Assembly (NCBI RefSeq): GCF_003693445.1
Contig: NZ_RFAR01000003.1
Span: 1-64,000 of the forward strand
Length of the DNA: 64,000 nt
DNA from: Aquitalea palustris
GTDB lineage: Bacteria > Pseudomonadota > Gammaproteobacteria > Burkholderiales > Chromobacteriaceae
Direction: 5' to 3'
In this document: one piece after another, positions 44,355 through 54,063 of the stretch
Numbering within the stretch: the first letter of the stretch is position 1
Layout of the letters: each line of letters opens with the position of its first letter
Translations under genes and position numbers: made by a program
The notes under the pieces: generated by a model
The model's input: the letters and a program-made list of their open reading frames with translations, nothing else
Databases searched by the model: none
What the model was told of the DNA's origin: nothing

Positions 44355-44735
44355 ATGCAACGCATCATGCTTAAATCCAAGCTGCACCGTGTCACCACCA
44401 CGCATGCCGAACTGCATTACATCGGCTCCTGCGCTATCGACGAAAACCTGCTGGAAGCCGCGGATATTCGCGAATACGAAGAAGTGCAGATCTGGAACGT
44501 CAACAACGGCGAGCGCTTTGCCACCTATGCCATCAAGGCCGAGCGTGGTTCCGGCGTGATTTCGGTGAATGGCTCGGCCGCGCGCCGCGCCGCGCCGGGC
44601 GATCTGCTGATCATCGCCTCTTTTGCCCAGTACGAAGATGCCGAGCTGGCCAATCACCAGCCCAAGCTGGTGTTCGTGGACGAGCGCAACCAGATGACCG
44701 CGCTGGACAACAAGACCCCGACCCAGCCCGCCTGA
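44355..44735 (+). CDS. panD: Aspartate 1-decarboxylase (pyruvoyl)
   Basis: 126-residue proenzyme making beta-alanine for pantothenate. The self-cleavage site Gly24-Ser25 ([10 protein letters not shown]) yields the pyruvoyl group, and Tyr58 is in [13 protein letters not shown]. Length matches E. coli PanD (126). Last gene of panBCD, followed by a terminator. Confidence 0.97.
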   Translation: MQRIMLKSKLHRVTTTHAELHYIGSCAIDENLLEAADIREYEEVQIWNVNNGERFATYAIKAERGSGVISVNGSAARRAAPGDLLIIASFAQYEDAELANHQPKLVFVDERNQMTALDNKTPTQPA

Positions 44736-44762
44736 GCGCAGGATAAGCAGGCAAATCTGGCA

Positions 44763-44789
44763 AAAGCGATGCTGCGGCATCGCTTTTTT
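44763..44789 (+). terminator. Intrinsic terminator after panD
   Basis: AAAGCGATGC pairs with GCATCGCTTT around TGCG with a run of six T residues, 28 bases past the panD stop. Confidence 0.85.
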
Positions 44790-44932
44790 CATGGCTTGTT
44801 TCAGCCGCATCCACGCGCTAAAAGCCTGGCGCGGACCGGGCTTTGCATCGTTGTTTATAACTGTCTATAGTTTCTAATGAATTGCCGCACCAGTCCGGCC
44901 GGCTGGTTCGCCTGTCACGACGGGAGCATGAC

Positions 44933-45340
44933 ATGAGCAGCATTCTGCATGGCGGCTGTCTGTGTGGTGCCGTGCATTACCGGGTGCATGGCCAGCCTTT
45001 TCATGTGACCCATTGCCATTGCGTCAGTTGCCGCAAGGCTAGTGGTGCGGCGTTTGTCACCTGGTTCACCGTGCGGCTGATCGAACTGGAGTGGCTGGGC
45101 GAAAAGCCGCTGTTCTATCACTCGTCTGCTGCCGCCATGCGCGGGTTCTGCCCGCATTGCGGTGCCACGCTCAGCTACCAGCACGAGTCTGATCCGGATG
45201 ATATCGATCTTACTGCCGCATCACTGGACATACCGGAGGTGCTGGCGCCGGAATTCCATATCTGGTGGCAGGACCACATCAGCTGGGGCGAGCCAGAGCA
45301 GCAAGCAGCCTTGCCGGTACATGCGCGCAGCCGTGACTGA
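44933..45340 (+). CDS. GFA (glutathione-dependent formaldehyde-activating enzyme-like) family protein
   Basis: 135-residue zinc protein of the GFA/CENP-V family. Zinc-binding cysteines are in GGCLCGAVHY, HCHCVSCRK and FCPHCGATLSY, with the family's C-terminal HIWW...W pattern. Most bacterial members are not genuine formaldehyde-activating enzymes, so activity is unassigned. Start 44933 has GGGAG upstream. Confidence 0.88.
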   Translation: MSSILHGGCLCGAVHYRVHGQPFHVTHCHCVSCRKASGAAFVTWFTVRLIELEWLGEKPLFYHSSAAAMRGFCPHCGATLSYQHESDPDDIDLTAASLDIPEVLAPEFHIWWQDHISWGEPEQQAALPVHARSRD

Positions 45341-45360
45341 GCACGGCTGCATTGCTGTCT

Positions 45361-45840
45361 TTACAGCAGCGGTGTGGCGGAGACGATCACACCATCTTCA
45401 TCGGCATACAGCCATTCGCCCGGCACGAAGGTGACGCCAGCAAAGCTCACCGCCAGGTCACGCTGACCTTCGCCACGTTTTACCGATTTGAGCGGGTGAG
45501 TATTCAGTGCGCGAATGCCCAGCGGCAGCTGGTTGAGCGCCACCGAATCGCGGATGCAGCCGTAGATCACCACGCCATCCCAGTGATTGGCCACCGCCAG
45601 ATCGCCGATCTGGTCGCCCAGCAGGGCACAGCGCAGCGAGCCGCCGCCATCCACCACCAGTACCTTGCCGTGGCCATCCTGCGCCAGGGTTTCCCGGACC
45701 AGGGTGTTGTCTTCAAACAGTTTGAGGGTGACGATCTGACCATAAAAACGCTGATGATTGCCATAGCGCTGGAACAGCGGCTCCAGCACGCGGACACGGC
45801 CTTCGTTGGCGTCGCACAGATCGGTTGTCAGAAAACTCAT
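45361..45840 (-). CDS. rraA: RraA-family protein (ribonuclease E regulator A / HMG aldolase-like)
   Basis: 159-residue RraA-type protein. Landmarks: [20 protein letters not shown] at the N-terminus, [20 protein letters not shown] and [11 protein letters not shown]. In E. coli RraA binds RNase E and slows mRNA decay. Many homologues instead have 4-hydroxy-4-methyl-2-oxoglutarate/oxaloacetate aldolase or decarboxylase activity, for which the GGG-x-LG-D and R-D residues seen here are required. Start 45840 follows AGGAGA. Confidence 0.88.
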   Translation of the reverse strand: MSFLTTDLCDANEGRVRVLEPLFQRYGNHQRFYGQIVTLKLFEDNTLVRETLAQDGHGKVLVVDGGGSLRCALLGDQIGDLAVANHWDGVVIYGCIRDSVALNQLPLGIRALNTHPLKSVKRGEGQRDLAVSFAGVTFVPGEWLYADEDGVIVSATPLL

Positions 45841-45884
45841 GCTCTTTCTCCTTGGCAGTTTATGGTTATGCCGGATGGCGGACG

Positions 45885-45909
45885 CAAAAAAGCCGCCTCG
45901 CGGCGGCTT
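45885..45909 (-). terminator. Intrinsic terminator of the HtrA protease gene
   Basis: On the minus strand AAGCCGCC-GCGA-GGCGGCTT is followed by five more T residues, 11 bases after the protease stop. Confidence 0.85.
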
Positions 45910-45919
45910 GTTGCATGCA

Positions 45920-47398
45920 TCAATCCAGGCGTAGCGGTACAAACAATGTACTGTCCTGGCGGCGTACCAGCAGGGCGATATTGCCGCGCGCACTGGCCAG
46001 TGCCTTTTCAAAGCTCTTCACTGTGGTGATTTCATTCTGGTTCAGGCCCATGATGATATCGCCATGTTGCAGGCCGGAGCGGGCGGCGGCCCCCTGCGCC
46101 TTTTGCACCAGCAGGCCGCCGTTCATGCCCAGTTCGCTGCGCTGCTTCGCGGTCAGCTCGGTGACGGTCAGCCCCAGCTTGCCGAACTGGAAGTTCTGCG
46201 GGGCGGCTTCATCTTGCTGTTTGGCCTGCGGCGCCGCTTCCGGAGCCAGTTCGCCCAGCGTGGCCTGAATGGTTTTTTCTTCACCCTTGCGCCATACCGA
46301 CAGCTTGACCTTGGCACCCGGTTGCAGCGAACCCACCATCATCGGCAGATCCTTGGAGCTTTCGATGGCACGGTCATCCAGCTTGAGGATGATGTCCCCG
46401 GTCTGCAGGCCGGCCTTGCCGGCCGGGCCTTGCGGATCCACCCGTACCACCAGTGCACCGCTGGGACGCGGCAGGCCGAAGGATTGCGCCAGCTCCTGCG
46501 ACACTTCCTGGATATTGATGCCCAGCTGGCCACGGCTGACCTTGCCCTTGGCCTTGATCTGCTCGGCCACATTCATGGCCAGGTCGATCGGAATGGCAAA
46601 GGAAATGCCCATGAAGCCGCCGGAGCGGCTGTAGATCTGCGAATTGATGCCGACCACTTCACCCTTCAGGTTGAACAGCGGGCCGCCGGAGTTACCCGGA
46701 TTGATGGCGACATCGGTCTGGATGAAGGGCACGTAGTTTTCATCCGGCAGGCTGCGACCCTTGGCCGAGACAATGCCGGCGGTGACGGTATTTTCAAAAC
46801 CGAAGGGCGCGCCGATGGCGGCCACCCATTCGCCAACCTTGAGCTGGGACGGGCTGCCAATCTTGACCACCGGCAGGCTGGAAGCATCCACTTTCAGCAG
46901 TGCCACGTCGGTACGCTTGTCCAGGCCGACCAGGCGGGCTTTCAGCTCGCGCTTGTCGGTCAGCATGACCTTGATCTGGGTGCCGCCATTCACCACATGG
47001 GCGTTGGTCATGATGAAGCCATCATCGCTGATGATGAAACCCGAGCCGAAGGAGATGCTTTCTTCCGGAGTCTGATCCTGCTGATTGGGCTGGTTGGGGA
47101 TGAAGCGCTTGAAGAAATCGAACAGCGGATCGTCTTCCGGCACCGGGAAGGGCATTTCACTTTGCTGTGGCGCCGCATCGGTGCGATTGGCCTGGATATT
47201 CACCACGGCCGGTCCGTCGCGTTCGACCAGTTGGGTGAAGTCAGGCAGCAACATGGCGACGCGACCGTCCGACTGGGCAGGAACAGCAACCGGGGCCGGC
47301 TGGTTCTGCTTGTGGAACAGGCTTTCGATCTTGTCGCAACCCGAGAGCAACGACGCAGCCAGAAGGGCGCCGACAATGGTGCGAAGATACGGAGTCAC
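45920..47398 (-). CDS. mucD: HtrA/DegQ-type serine protease with lipoprotein signal
   Basis: 492-residue Do-family periplasmic protease and chaperone. The catalytic triad is His134 (TNAHVV), Asp164 (RTDVALLKV) and Ser237 (GNSGGPL), followed by two PDZ domains (about 275-370 and 390-485). The N-terminus has a lipobox LLSGC with Cys21, unlike the signal-peptidase-I type leader of E. coli DegP, and Asp follows at +2. It would therefore be a membrane-anchored HtrA facing the periplasm, retained in the inner membrane if the Lol +2 rule applies. Ends in a strong terminator. Confidence 0.9.
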   Translation of the reverse strand: MTPYLRTIVGALLAASLLSGCDKIESLFHKQNQPAPVAVPAQSDGRVAMLLPDFTQLVERDGPAVVNIQANRTDAAPQQSEMPFPVPEDDPLFDFFKRFIPNQPNQQDQTPEESISFGSGFIISDDGFIMTNAHVVNGGTQIKVMLTDKRELKARLVGLDKRTDVALLKVDASSLPVVKIGSPSQLKVGEWVAAIGAPFGFENTVTAGIVSAKGRSLPDENYVPFIQTDVAINPGNSGGPLFNLKGEVVGINSQIYSRSGGFMGISFAIPIDLAMNVAEQIKAKGKVSRGQLGINIQEVSQELAQSFGLPRPSGALVVRVDPQGPAGKAGLQTGDIILKLDDRAIESSKDLPMMVGSLQPGAKVKLSVWRKGEEKTIQATLGELAPEAAPQAKQQDEAAPQNFQFGKLGLTVTELTAKQRSELGMNGGLLVQKAQGAAARSGLQHGDIIMGLNQNEITTVKSFEKALASARGNIALLVRRQDSTLFVPLRLD

Positions 47399-47500
47399 AG
47401 AGTTATCCTTTCGGGGAGGCTTTCAGACGGATATAAGGGTGATCCGCTGTTTTTCCAGGAGATCCAGCCTGAATTGTCATCAGGCCCAGACTGTTTTCAA

Positions 47501-48133
47501 TCATACCGGTTTTGCCGGATATTCGCAGAGATCGACAATCACGCAGTGCTGGCAGTCCGGTTTGCGTGCCTTGCAGACATAGCGGCCATGCAGGATCAGC
47601 CAGTGGTGGGCATCCACCCTGAATTCCGCCGGCACGTACTTCAGCAGCTTGTCTTCCACCTCGCGCACATCCTTGCCCGGAGCCAGCCGGGTGCGGTTGG
47701 ATACGCGGAAAATATGGGTATCCACGGCGATGGTGGGGTGGCCAAAGGCGGTGTTGAGCACCACATTGGCCGTTTTGCGGCCAACGCCGGGCAGCGCTTC
47801 CAGCGCAGCCCTGTCATCCGGTACCTCGCCACCGTGTTTTTCCAGCAGCAGGCGACAGGTGGCAATGACGTTTTTGGCCTTGGTGCGGAACAGGCCGATG
47901 GTCTTGATGTAATCAGACAGCGTCTCTTCGCCCAGCGCCAGCATGGCGGCCGGGGTATTGGCCACGGCATACAGCGGGCGGGTGGCCTTGTTGACGCTGA
48001 CATCGGTGGCCTGGGCCGACAGCAACACGGCAATCAGCAACTCGAAGGGCGTGCGATATTCCAGCTCGGTAGTCGGCTTGGGAGTGTGCTCGCGCAGGCG
48101 GCGGAAAATCTCGTAGCGCTTGGTGGCGTTCAT
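47501..48133 (-). CDS. nth: Endonuclease III (DNA glycosylase/AP lyase)
   Basis: 210-residue base-excision repair enzyme removing oxidised pyrimidines. The helix-hairpin-helix LPGVGRKTANVVLN carries the catalytic Lys and is followed by the VDTHI Asp. The [4Fe-4S] cluster motif Cx6Cx2Cx5C is intact at the C-terminus (CKARKPDCQHCVIVDLC). It lies downstream of the rnf genes, the same linkage as rsx-nth in enterobacteria. Confidence 0.96.
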   Translation of the reverse strand: MNATKRYEIFRRLREHTPKPTTELEYRTPFELLIAVLLSAQATDVSVNKATRPLYAVANTPAAMLALGEETLSDYIKTIGLFRTKAKNVIATCRLLLEKHGGEVPDDRAALEALPGVGRKTANVVLNTAFGHPTIAVDTHIFRVSNRTRLAPGKDVREVEDKLLKYVPAEFRVDAHHWLILHGRYVCKARKPDCQHCVIVDLCEYPAKPV

Positions 48134-48195
48134 GGCATGTCGGCTTGGGGCTGGTTCGGTACAGGGGGCCGCTGCGGCTAGGCTGTCAGGCGGTG

Positions 48196-48230
48196 GCGGC
48201 GGCCTGCATCATTGTAACGCAGGCCGCCGC
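48196..48230. terminator. Strong hairpin between the rnf set and nth
   Basis: GCGGCGGCCTGC pairs perfectly over 12 bases with GCAGGCCGCCGC around an 11-base loop. No T-run follows on either strand, so it may attenuate or stabilise rather than terminate. Confidence 0.5.
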
Positions 48231-48252
48231 TGGCTCGTATGCCCTGCGGTTT

Positions 48253-49032
48253 CTACGTGCGGCGGCCCGGCGACAGGGTCAGACTGTCCAGCAGGGGGGC
48301 GCTGGCGCTGAGCAGCAGCAGGCAGGCGGCCAGCGTCACGCCGGCATCCGGATGGGTGGTCAGCGTCACCACGCTGATGCACAGCATACCAGCAGCCTGG
48401 CCATGGATCAGCCGGCCACGGGAGGTGATGGGGGTACTGCTGCCATCGCTCATCACCCAGCCGGCCAGCAGCCACAGCGCACTCTGGCCGAGCAGCCAGC
48501 CGCTGCCCACCGGCAGGGCGATCAATACCACCAGCAGCAGTCCCAGTGGGGCGTGCCAGCGCAGGAGGCCGCGCCAGAGCAGCCACAGGCCGCCGGCCAG
48601 CAAGGCTAGCGTCAGCGGGAGGTTGGCATGGGGCAGGCTGGCGGGCAGCCAGGGCGCTGCTAGCAGCAGGCCGCCGGCCACCGGGTGAAACAGGCTGCCG
48701 CTGCCGCCAAACAGCTGGCGTAGCAGCAGGATGGCTGCACCAGTACATATGCACAGCAGCGGCAGTGGCGTGGCCGGCAGCAGCAAGCTCAGCAGTACGG
48801 CCGACAGCAGTGCATCACCCTGGCGCAAGCTTGGCCATATGGCTTGGCGGCGCCAGGCCAGGCCCAGGCTATCGGCAAGCAGGGCCGTGGCCGTGGCTAG
48901 TAGCAGCGCCAGCAAGGCCTGTGGCCCCAGTTGCCAGAGCTGGATGGCGATGGCCGGCAATAGCGCCAGCAGTTGCTGACGATTGCGGCTTGCCAGCGTG
49001 GGGGCGAGTCTTATCAACGGAGTGCTCATCAT
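48253..49032 (-). CDS. rnfD: Electron transport complex subunit RnfD-like
   Basis: 259-residue membrane protein with about eight hydrophobic segments, shorter than E. coli RsxD (352). The segment ending in TPITSRGRLIHGQ matches the covalent-flavin site region of RnfD (S/T-P-x-T then a basic residue and Gly), so the flavinylated Thr seems kept. The C-terminal TLAACLLLLSASAPLLDSL also fits. The missing length is spread over loops and an N-terminal part. It starts in overlap with the rnfC stop and is the last rnf gene before nth. Confidence 0.75.
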   Translation of the reverse strand: MMSTPLIRLAPTLASRNRQQLLALLPAIAIQLWQLGPQALLALLLATATALLADSLGLAWRRQAIWPSLRQGDALLSAVLLSLLLPATPLPLLCICTGAAILLLRQLFGGSGSLFHPVAGGLLLAAPWLPASLPHANLPLTLALLAGGLWLLWRGLLRWHAPLGLLLVVLIALPVGSGWLLGQSALWLLAGWVMSDGSSTPITSRGRLIHGQAAGMLCISVVTLTTHPDAGVTLAACLLLLSASAPLLDSLTLSPGRRT

Positions 49033-50861
49033 TTTTCCTGCTCTCCGGCATCACGTGCGGCTTTCTGGGCTGCGGCGCGGGCCATGGCGGCGGCAATCAG
49101 CGCCTTTTTGTCTTCATCCATGGCCGCTGGGCTATTGCTAGCCGCAGCGGCCTTCTGCGCATTGGCCCTTTGCATGGCGGCCTGAATCAGCGCCTGTTGC
49201 TGCTGGTTCAGCCCAGCTTGCTCACTGCTGTCGGCTGATGTTTCCGCTGCGGCTGCCTTGGCTGCATCCTGTGCCGCCTTGCGCGCAGCGGCGCGTGCCA
49301 TGGCGGCGTCGATAGTCGCCTGACGGTTGGCCGCAATGGCGGCATCCCGCTCACTGCTGCTGACGGACGCTGCCGCATCCGGACGCTGTTGTTGTCGTTG
49401 TGCCGCACGGGTCATGGCGGCGGCGATGGCGGCCTGTTTGTCTGCAGCACTGGCCGTTGGCGTGGTGCTCTGGCTGGGGGCGGTAGCTGCTTGTTGCGCC
49501 AATTTGGCCGCTTGTTGCGCAGCACGTTCGGCCAGCCGCTGGGCTTTCTCCTGCTTGTCGCGTTCCAGGCGGAACTGGCGGAAGCGATGGCGCTGGCGGG
49601 CTGCGTCGGTGGCGCTCTGTTGCTGTTCGGCTAGCAGCAGTTGCTGGCTGGTCTGGCGGAAGGTCTCGAGCAAAGGCAGCTGGCTGGGGCAAACGGCGCT
49701 GCACAGGCCGCACTGGCTGCAGTCGGCCAGCCGCCAGTGCTGTGCTTGTTCCAGTTGTTGCTCGCTGCAATGCCAGTACAGCTCTTGTGGCTGTAACTGG
49801 CTGGGGCAGATGCTGGCGCAATCGCCACAGCGGACGCAGGGCTGGGCAATCAGCTCAGCCTGAGCGGCTAGGGCCAGCAGGCAGTGGCTGTGCTGGTGGA
49901 TGCCAATGGTGGTATCGGGCAAGGCAAAGCCGCGCAGTCCGCCGCCATGGACAATGGCATGTTGCTGTGAGGGCAGGCCGGCGCAGGCCAGCAGATCGGC
50001 CACCGGGCTGCCGAGCAAGGCCAGGATGTTCTGTGGCTGCCCGACGGCACCGCTGACGGTGACGATGCGGCTGATGCAGGGCTCGCCATGCAGGATGGCC
50101 CGGCCGGCTGCATAGACGCCGGCTAGCGGCAGGCACAGGCTGTTGCTGCTTTCTTCGGGCCGTGCCAGTGACTGAAGCAGAGGCGCGTCATCGCCTGCCG
50201 GGTAGGGGGCTTGTATCACTTCCAGCTGCCAGCATTGGTTTGCTGCCAGGCTGCGCAGGGCATTGATGGCCGCGCCCTGTTCTTGCTGGATGGCCAGTAC
50301 CAGCCGCACCGGCTGCAGTATGCGCCCCAGCATGGTCATGGCCTCGGCCACGGCAGCAGCCTGTTCGCGCAGCAGCATGCTGTCGGCCTGCAGAAAAGGC
50401 TCGTTTTCTACAGCATTGATGATGAGCAGTGCCAGTGGTGGCGCGGCTGCGGCCCAGGCCAGCGGCAGTAGCGGGCCGTGCTGGCCCATGACCCCCATGT
50501 CTTGCAGCCGGATGGCCAGCGCCAGTGGTGACAGTGCAGGCCAGTCGGTATCTGCTTGCAGGGGCAGTGCTTCGTCCTGCCCGTCTGGCTGCAACTGCAG
50601 GCCATCCAGCAGCGGCGCGTCGGGCAGGGCCTGCGGCAGCGGGCCGATGGCACGGATATGGCCCGAGGTCGGGGCATGCAGGGCCACGCCGAATTCACTG
50701 TCGGCCTCGGCCAGCAACTGGTGTTTCAGTACGCGCTGGCCTACTTCGACACAGCAGCGACTGCCTTGCAGCCACAGGTTTAGCTGGGCAGGCAAGGGCA
50801 GGGTGGCCAATGGCTGTTGGCTGGCGGCAGTGTACGCCGGCGGTATGGATAGGCGGCTCAT
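49029..50861 (-). CDS. rnfC: Electron transport complex subunit RnfC
   Basis: 610-residue peripheral subunit of the Rnf (Rsx) complex. Two [4Fe-4S] motifs are at 342-353 ([12 protein letters not shown]) and 381-392 ([12 protein letters not shown]). The NAD/FMN-binding-like core has [11 protein letters not shown] near 150. The tail (about 430-610) is Ala/Gln-rich and contains four imperfect repeats built on AxIxAAMxRAxAxKAA, as in other gammaproteobacterial RnfC proteins. Start and stop overlap those of its neighbours (ATGA). Confidence 0.9.
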   Translation of the reverse strand: MSRLSIPPAYTAASQQPLATLPLPAQLNLWLQGSRCCVEVGQRVLKHQLLAEADSEFGVALHAPTSGHIRAIGPLPQALPDAPLLDGLQLQPDGQDEALPLQADTDWPALSPLALAIRLQDMGVMGQHGPLLPLAWAAAAPPLALLIINAVENEPFLQADSMLLREQAAAVAEAMTMLGRILQPVRLVLAIQQEQGAAINALRSLAANQCWQLEVIQAPYPAGDDAPLLQSLARPEESSNSLCLPLAGVYAAGRAILHGEPCISRIVTVSGAVGQPQNILALLGSPVADLLACAGLPSQQHAIVHGGGLRGFALPDTTIGIHQHSHCLLALAAQAELIAQPCVRCGDCASICPSQLQPQELYWHCSEQQLEQAQHWRLADCSQCGLCSAVCPSQLPLLETFRQTSQQLLLAEQQQSATDAARQRHRFRQFRLERDKQEKAQRLAERAAQQAAKLAQQAATAPSQSTTPTASAADKQAAIAAAMTRAAQRQQQRPDAAASVSSSERDAAIAANRQATIDAAMARAAARKAAQDAAKAAAAETSADSSEQAGLNQQQQALIQAAMQRANAQKAAAASNSPAAMDEDKKALIAAAMARAAAQKAARDAGEQEK

Positions 50862-51439
50862 GTGCTGCTACCTGGCTTGATGGCCTTGATGGCAATGACC
50901 GGGTAGCCCCAGCGCCAGTCGGCTGGCTGGCTGGTGGCCGGGCGCATGCTGATGCAGTCCACCGGACAGGGGGCCAGACACAATTCGCAGCCGGTGCATT
51001 CATCGGCCAGCACGGTATGCATTTGTTTGGCCGAACCCAGAATGGCATCCACCGGACAGGCCTGGATGCACAGGGTACAGCCGATACAGGTGGCTTCGTC
51101 TATCAGTGCCACCGCCTTGGGCTTTGGCGGCGGGGCATCGGCGGCGAAGGGCAGGTAGTCAGTGTGTAGTAGCGCTGCCAGCTTGCGTATGCCGTCCTCG
51201 CCGCCAGGCGGGCAGCGATTGATGCTGTCTTCGCCGCGTGCCAGTGCCTGGGCATAAGGCTGACAGCCGGCGTGGCCGCACTGGCCGCACTGGGTTTGCG
51301 GCAGCAAGGCATCGATGCGATCAGCCAGCGGCGGCAGACTGGTGGTGGCAGGGCGCAATTTCTGTGCGCTGCTGCGCAGGATTTTTCCCAGCAGCCAGAT
51401 GGCCAGCAACAGCAGCAGCAAACGAAGAACGAGGGTCAT
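50858..51439 (-). CDS. rnfB: Electron transport complex subunit RnfB
   Basis: 193-residue iron-sulfur protein. A single N-terminal membrane anchor (3-20) is followed by a four-Cys cluster motif (Cys51, 54, 59, 76) and two ferredoxin-type [4Fe-4S] motifs, [12 protein letters not shown] (118-129) and [12 protein letters not shown] (148-159). The start at 51439 overlaps the rnfA stop. All cysteines expected for RnfB are present. In E. coli the Rsx complex keeps SoxR reduced; in other bacteria Rnf links ferredoxin and NAD to ion flow. Confidence 0.92.
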   Translation of the reverse strand: MTLVLRLLLLLLAIWLLGKILRSSAQKLRPATTSLPPLADRIDALLPQTQCGQCGHAGCQPYAQALARGEDSINRCPPGGEDGIRKLAALLHTDYLPFAADAPPPKPKAVALIDEATCIGCTLCIQACPVDAILGSAKQMHTVLADECTGCELCLAPCPVDCISMRPATSQPADWRWGYPVIAIKAIKPGSST

Positions 51440-51990
51440 GACAGGCGGGCTCCAAGGCCGTGCAAGGCCAGCGCGATGATGAGGGCACACAGCAGCAGGG
51501 CCGGCCGGCCGCGCAGCCATGCGGGCAGGGCGCAGCGTTGCAGGCGTGCTGGCAGGGTGGCGAACTGGGCCAGCAGCAAGGTGAACAGCGCGGCGCTCAG
51601 CAAGCCGGTGAACAGCGATGCCATGGTGCTGCTGACGGATGGCAAGCAAGACAAGGGCAGGCCTGCCACCAGGCTATTCAGCAACAATATGGGCCAGCCC
51701 AGCCCAAGCTGGGCGGCTTCGCCTGCGGCAAGGCGCTGCAGTGCGCCGGCCAGCAACAGGGCGCTGGCGGTTTGCAGCACGATGGCGATGAGCGGCAGGG
51801 GCAGTCCAAGGCGAGCGCTGTCTGCTAGCGTCAGCAGGCCGCCGCCGAGCAGCAGCATGATGGCAGTGGCCAGCCCCATGGCCATGGCGGCCGGCAGTGC
51901 CAGCGTAGCAGCCTGGCTGTCATCGGGGCGGCGGCAATGATTGCACAATGCCAGCCCGGCAAGCAGCGGCAGATAGAGCCCAAAATTCAT
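51436..51990 (-). CDS. rnfA: Diverged RnfA/RnfE-like membrane subunit
   Basis: 184-residue protein with about six hydrophobic segments, first of the rnf set and coupled to rnfB (ATGA). Similarity to RnfA is seen in [14 protein letters not shown] and [12 protein letters not shown]. RnfA and RnfE normally carry two membrane cysteines for a shared [2Fe-2S] cluster, within LGLCP and TNC. Here a Cys pair exists near residue 16-19 but the second site reads NS instead of NC. Start chosen at 51990; its ribosome site is weak. Confidence 0.65.
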   Translation of the reverse strand: MNFGLYLPLLAGLALCNHCRRPDDSQAATLALPAAMAMGLATAIMLLLGGGLLTLADSARLGLPLPLIAIVLQTASALLLAGALQRLAAGEAAQLGLGWPILLLNSLVAGLPLSCLPSVSSTMASLFTGLLSAALFTLLLAQFATLPARLQRCALPAWLRGRPALLLCALIIALALHGLGARLS

Positions 51991-52089
51991 GGCCGGATAA
52001 TCCAGAAAGCAAAACCGCAAAATTATCCGGGTTTCCCGGCCGAACCACAACCTTGCTACCAAGAGGGCGGGGCGGCTTTGCCTGCCGGA

Positions 52090-53934
52090 TCAGGGCAGAT
52101 ACTGTGCCAGCCAGGCGTGCAGCTTGCGTGCCTGGCGCAGGGTTTCTTTCAGGATGCGCGCATCCAGCGCGCCCAGCTCGGCCGGGCGGATCAGATTGTC
52201 CAGCCGGGCAGCTGCCTCCTGACAGGCCAGTTGGTGGCGCAGGCGCAGCTCTTGCAGGAATTGTGCGCTGTCGGCAAACGACTGGCAGGCGCTGGCGGAC
52301 AGGCCGGGCAAGCCGGCTGCGGCAGCAAAGCGTTCGCTGGTGCGGCTGGCGGCCGAGCCGGCATGCAAGGCCAGAATGCGGGCGGCGTCGACGAAAAAGT
52401 CAACGGCGGCTTTCAGGTCGAGTTGTTCATTCTGGTCAGTCTGCAGGCGTCCGCTCCAGCCCAGTGGCGGCTGATAGCGGCGGGCACTGCGGCTGAGTGC
52501 ACTCAGCACGGCCGGCTGACTGGCTACCTGGCGCAGTTGTCCGGCCAGTTCCAGCCCCAGTTTGTGCTGACCCCAGGCCGGGCGCAGGTCCAGATAAAGG
52601 CCGATATGCCCGGCATCCGGCGCCGCGTTCTGCAACTGCTGGATCACGGTGTCGCTCCAGTCGGCGTAGGACAGGCAGTGACTGGGTTTACCCGCCATCA
52701 GCCCGTTGCGGCACAGCGGAATGCCACAGGCGCTCAGTGCCGAGTTGATGCGCTGGGCGATAGCCGGCAGTTGCTGGGCCAGTTGTTGCTGGCGCAAGGC
52801 ATTGTTGCAGCGGAAAACCAGTGCGCTGTCCTGATCCGAGCTCAGGGTGTTTTCCTGGCGACCGCTGCTGCCCAGTTGCAGCCAGCAGATTTCCACCTCC
52901 TCCTGCCCGGCTGCATTCAAGTGCAGCTGGCATAGCCGGGTCAGCAACTGATCATTGAACAGACTGAGCAGGCGGGTGGTGGCATTGGCATCCATACCCT
53001 GCTGGAACAGCGCCAGTACCTGGCGCCGGAAGGTCGCCGCCACACCGGACAGGGCTGCGGTGCTGTCGCAGCGGCTCAGGCGTTGCAGCATTTCCTTCAT
53101 GTCCAGCCGTGACAGGCGGTACAGATCATGCTCGGACACGATGCCCACCAGGGTCATGCCTTCACACACCATCACATGGCGTTCACCACTCTGGACCAGG
53201 GCCAGCATGGCTTCGCTGGCCAGGGCACTGGGTGGCAGCAGGCAGCTGGGCTGGCGCATCAGCTGCTGTACCGGGGTATCGTCTCCGTGGCCGGCCAGAT
53301 GGGCGTCCAGCAGGTCGCGCAGGGTGAACAGGCCGAGCAGGCGCTGTTCGGGACTGGTGATGACCACCGAGCCCACCCCTTCCTGTTGCATCAGTTGCAG
53401 CAAGGGGCGCAGCGTGGTTTCCGGGCGGCAGCAGACGGCCGGCCTCTGGATCACCGCAGCAAGCGGGGTGTGCAGGCTCAGCCCCTGCCCACCCAGCGCT
53501 GCCGGGTGCAGTTGCCGGGCGCGTGACAGCAGGTTGGCCAGCCGCTGGGTGCAGAATAGCTGGAAGGCGGCCGACTGCTGGCACAGGGCGACAAAGGCAG
53601 TCAGTGGCAGCTGCAATACCATGCAGTCGCTATCGGCGCGGTAGTGATTGGTGACCGGGCGCTGCGCCAGCAAGGCACCCAGTGGAAACATTTCACCCTG
53701 ACCCAGCAAGGCAAAGGCCTGGCCGCTGTAGATGTCTTCGGCCAGCACCTGGCCTTCCAGCACGATGAACAACTGACTGGCGGGGCCAGCTTGCGGACTG
53801 GTGAGGCTGGCTCCACGCGGATAGTGCTGGCGGCGCGCCTGTCCGGCCAGCAGCGCAAGCTGCTCAGCGGGCATGGCGGCAAAGGGTTCGTGCTGGAGCA
53901 GGGCCTGCCAGTCGGCCGGAAAGGGGGTTGGCAT
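52090..53934 (-). CDS. cNMP-binding/CBS/DUF294 putative nucleotidyltransferase
   Basis: 614-residue cytoplasmic protein. Order: cyclic-nucleotide-binding fold (about 15-120), two CBS domains (about 150-270), and a DUF294 nucleotidyltransferase-like domain (about 330-450, with LGSSGRQENTLSSDQD), then the DUF294 C-terminal helical domain. Such proteins are often encoded near actP/acs and are thought to sense nucleotide status or regulate acetate or DNA metabolism. Start 53934 (MPTPFPADWQ) gives a family-like N-terminus; no strong ribosome site is evident. Confidence 0.85.
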   Translation of the reverse strand: MPTPFPADWQALLQHEPFAAMPAEQLALLAGQARRQHYPRGASLTSPQAGPASQLFIVLEGQVLAEDIYSGQAFALLGQGEMFPLGALLAQRPVTNHYRADSDCMVLQLPLTAFVALCQQSAAFQLFCTQRLANLLSRARQLHPAALGGQGLSLHTPLAAVIQRPAVCCRPETTLRPLLQLMQQEGVGSVVITSPEQRLLGLFTLRDLLDAHLAGHGDDTPVQQLMRQPSCLLPPSALASEAMLALVQSGERHVMVCEGMTLVGIVSEHDLYRLSRLDMKEMLQRLSRCDSTAALSGVAATFRRQVLALFQQGMDANATTRLLSLFNDQLLTRLCQLHLNAAGQEEVEICWLQLGSSGRQENTLSSDQDSALVFRCNNALRQQQLAQQLPAIAQRINSALSACGIPLCRNGLMAGKPSHCLSYADWSDTVIQQLQNAAPDAGHIGLYLDLRPAWGQHKLGLELAGQLRQVASQPAVLSALSRSARRYQPPLGWSGRLQTDQNEQLDLKAAVDFFVDAARILALHAGSAASRTSERFAAAAGLPGLSASACQSFADSAQFLQELRLRHQLACQEAAARLDNLIRPAELGALDARILKETLRQARKLHAWLAQYLP

Positions 53935-54063
53935 GGTAAGGCTCCGGTGAGGGCTGGGCCGAGATGGCAGCCTTAATATAGTGAGCGGCGTGCCTGCCCG
54001 GTATTGGGGAAATCCGCCCATCGACCGGGCTGCAGCAGTAAGCGGCCGCCAGGGCCGGACTGT

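Noticed and set aside
46064-48181. A 705-codon plus-strand open frame opposite the HtrA and nth genes
   Set aside because: Spans two real minus-strand genes and their gap; translated sequence is His/Gln/Gly-rich and resembles no protein.
49029-49600. Repetitive Ala-rich 3' part of rnfC as a separate gene or repeat array
   Set aside because: Repeats of this kind are the normal variable tail of RnfC and are in frame with it.
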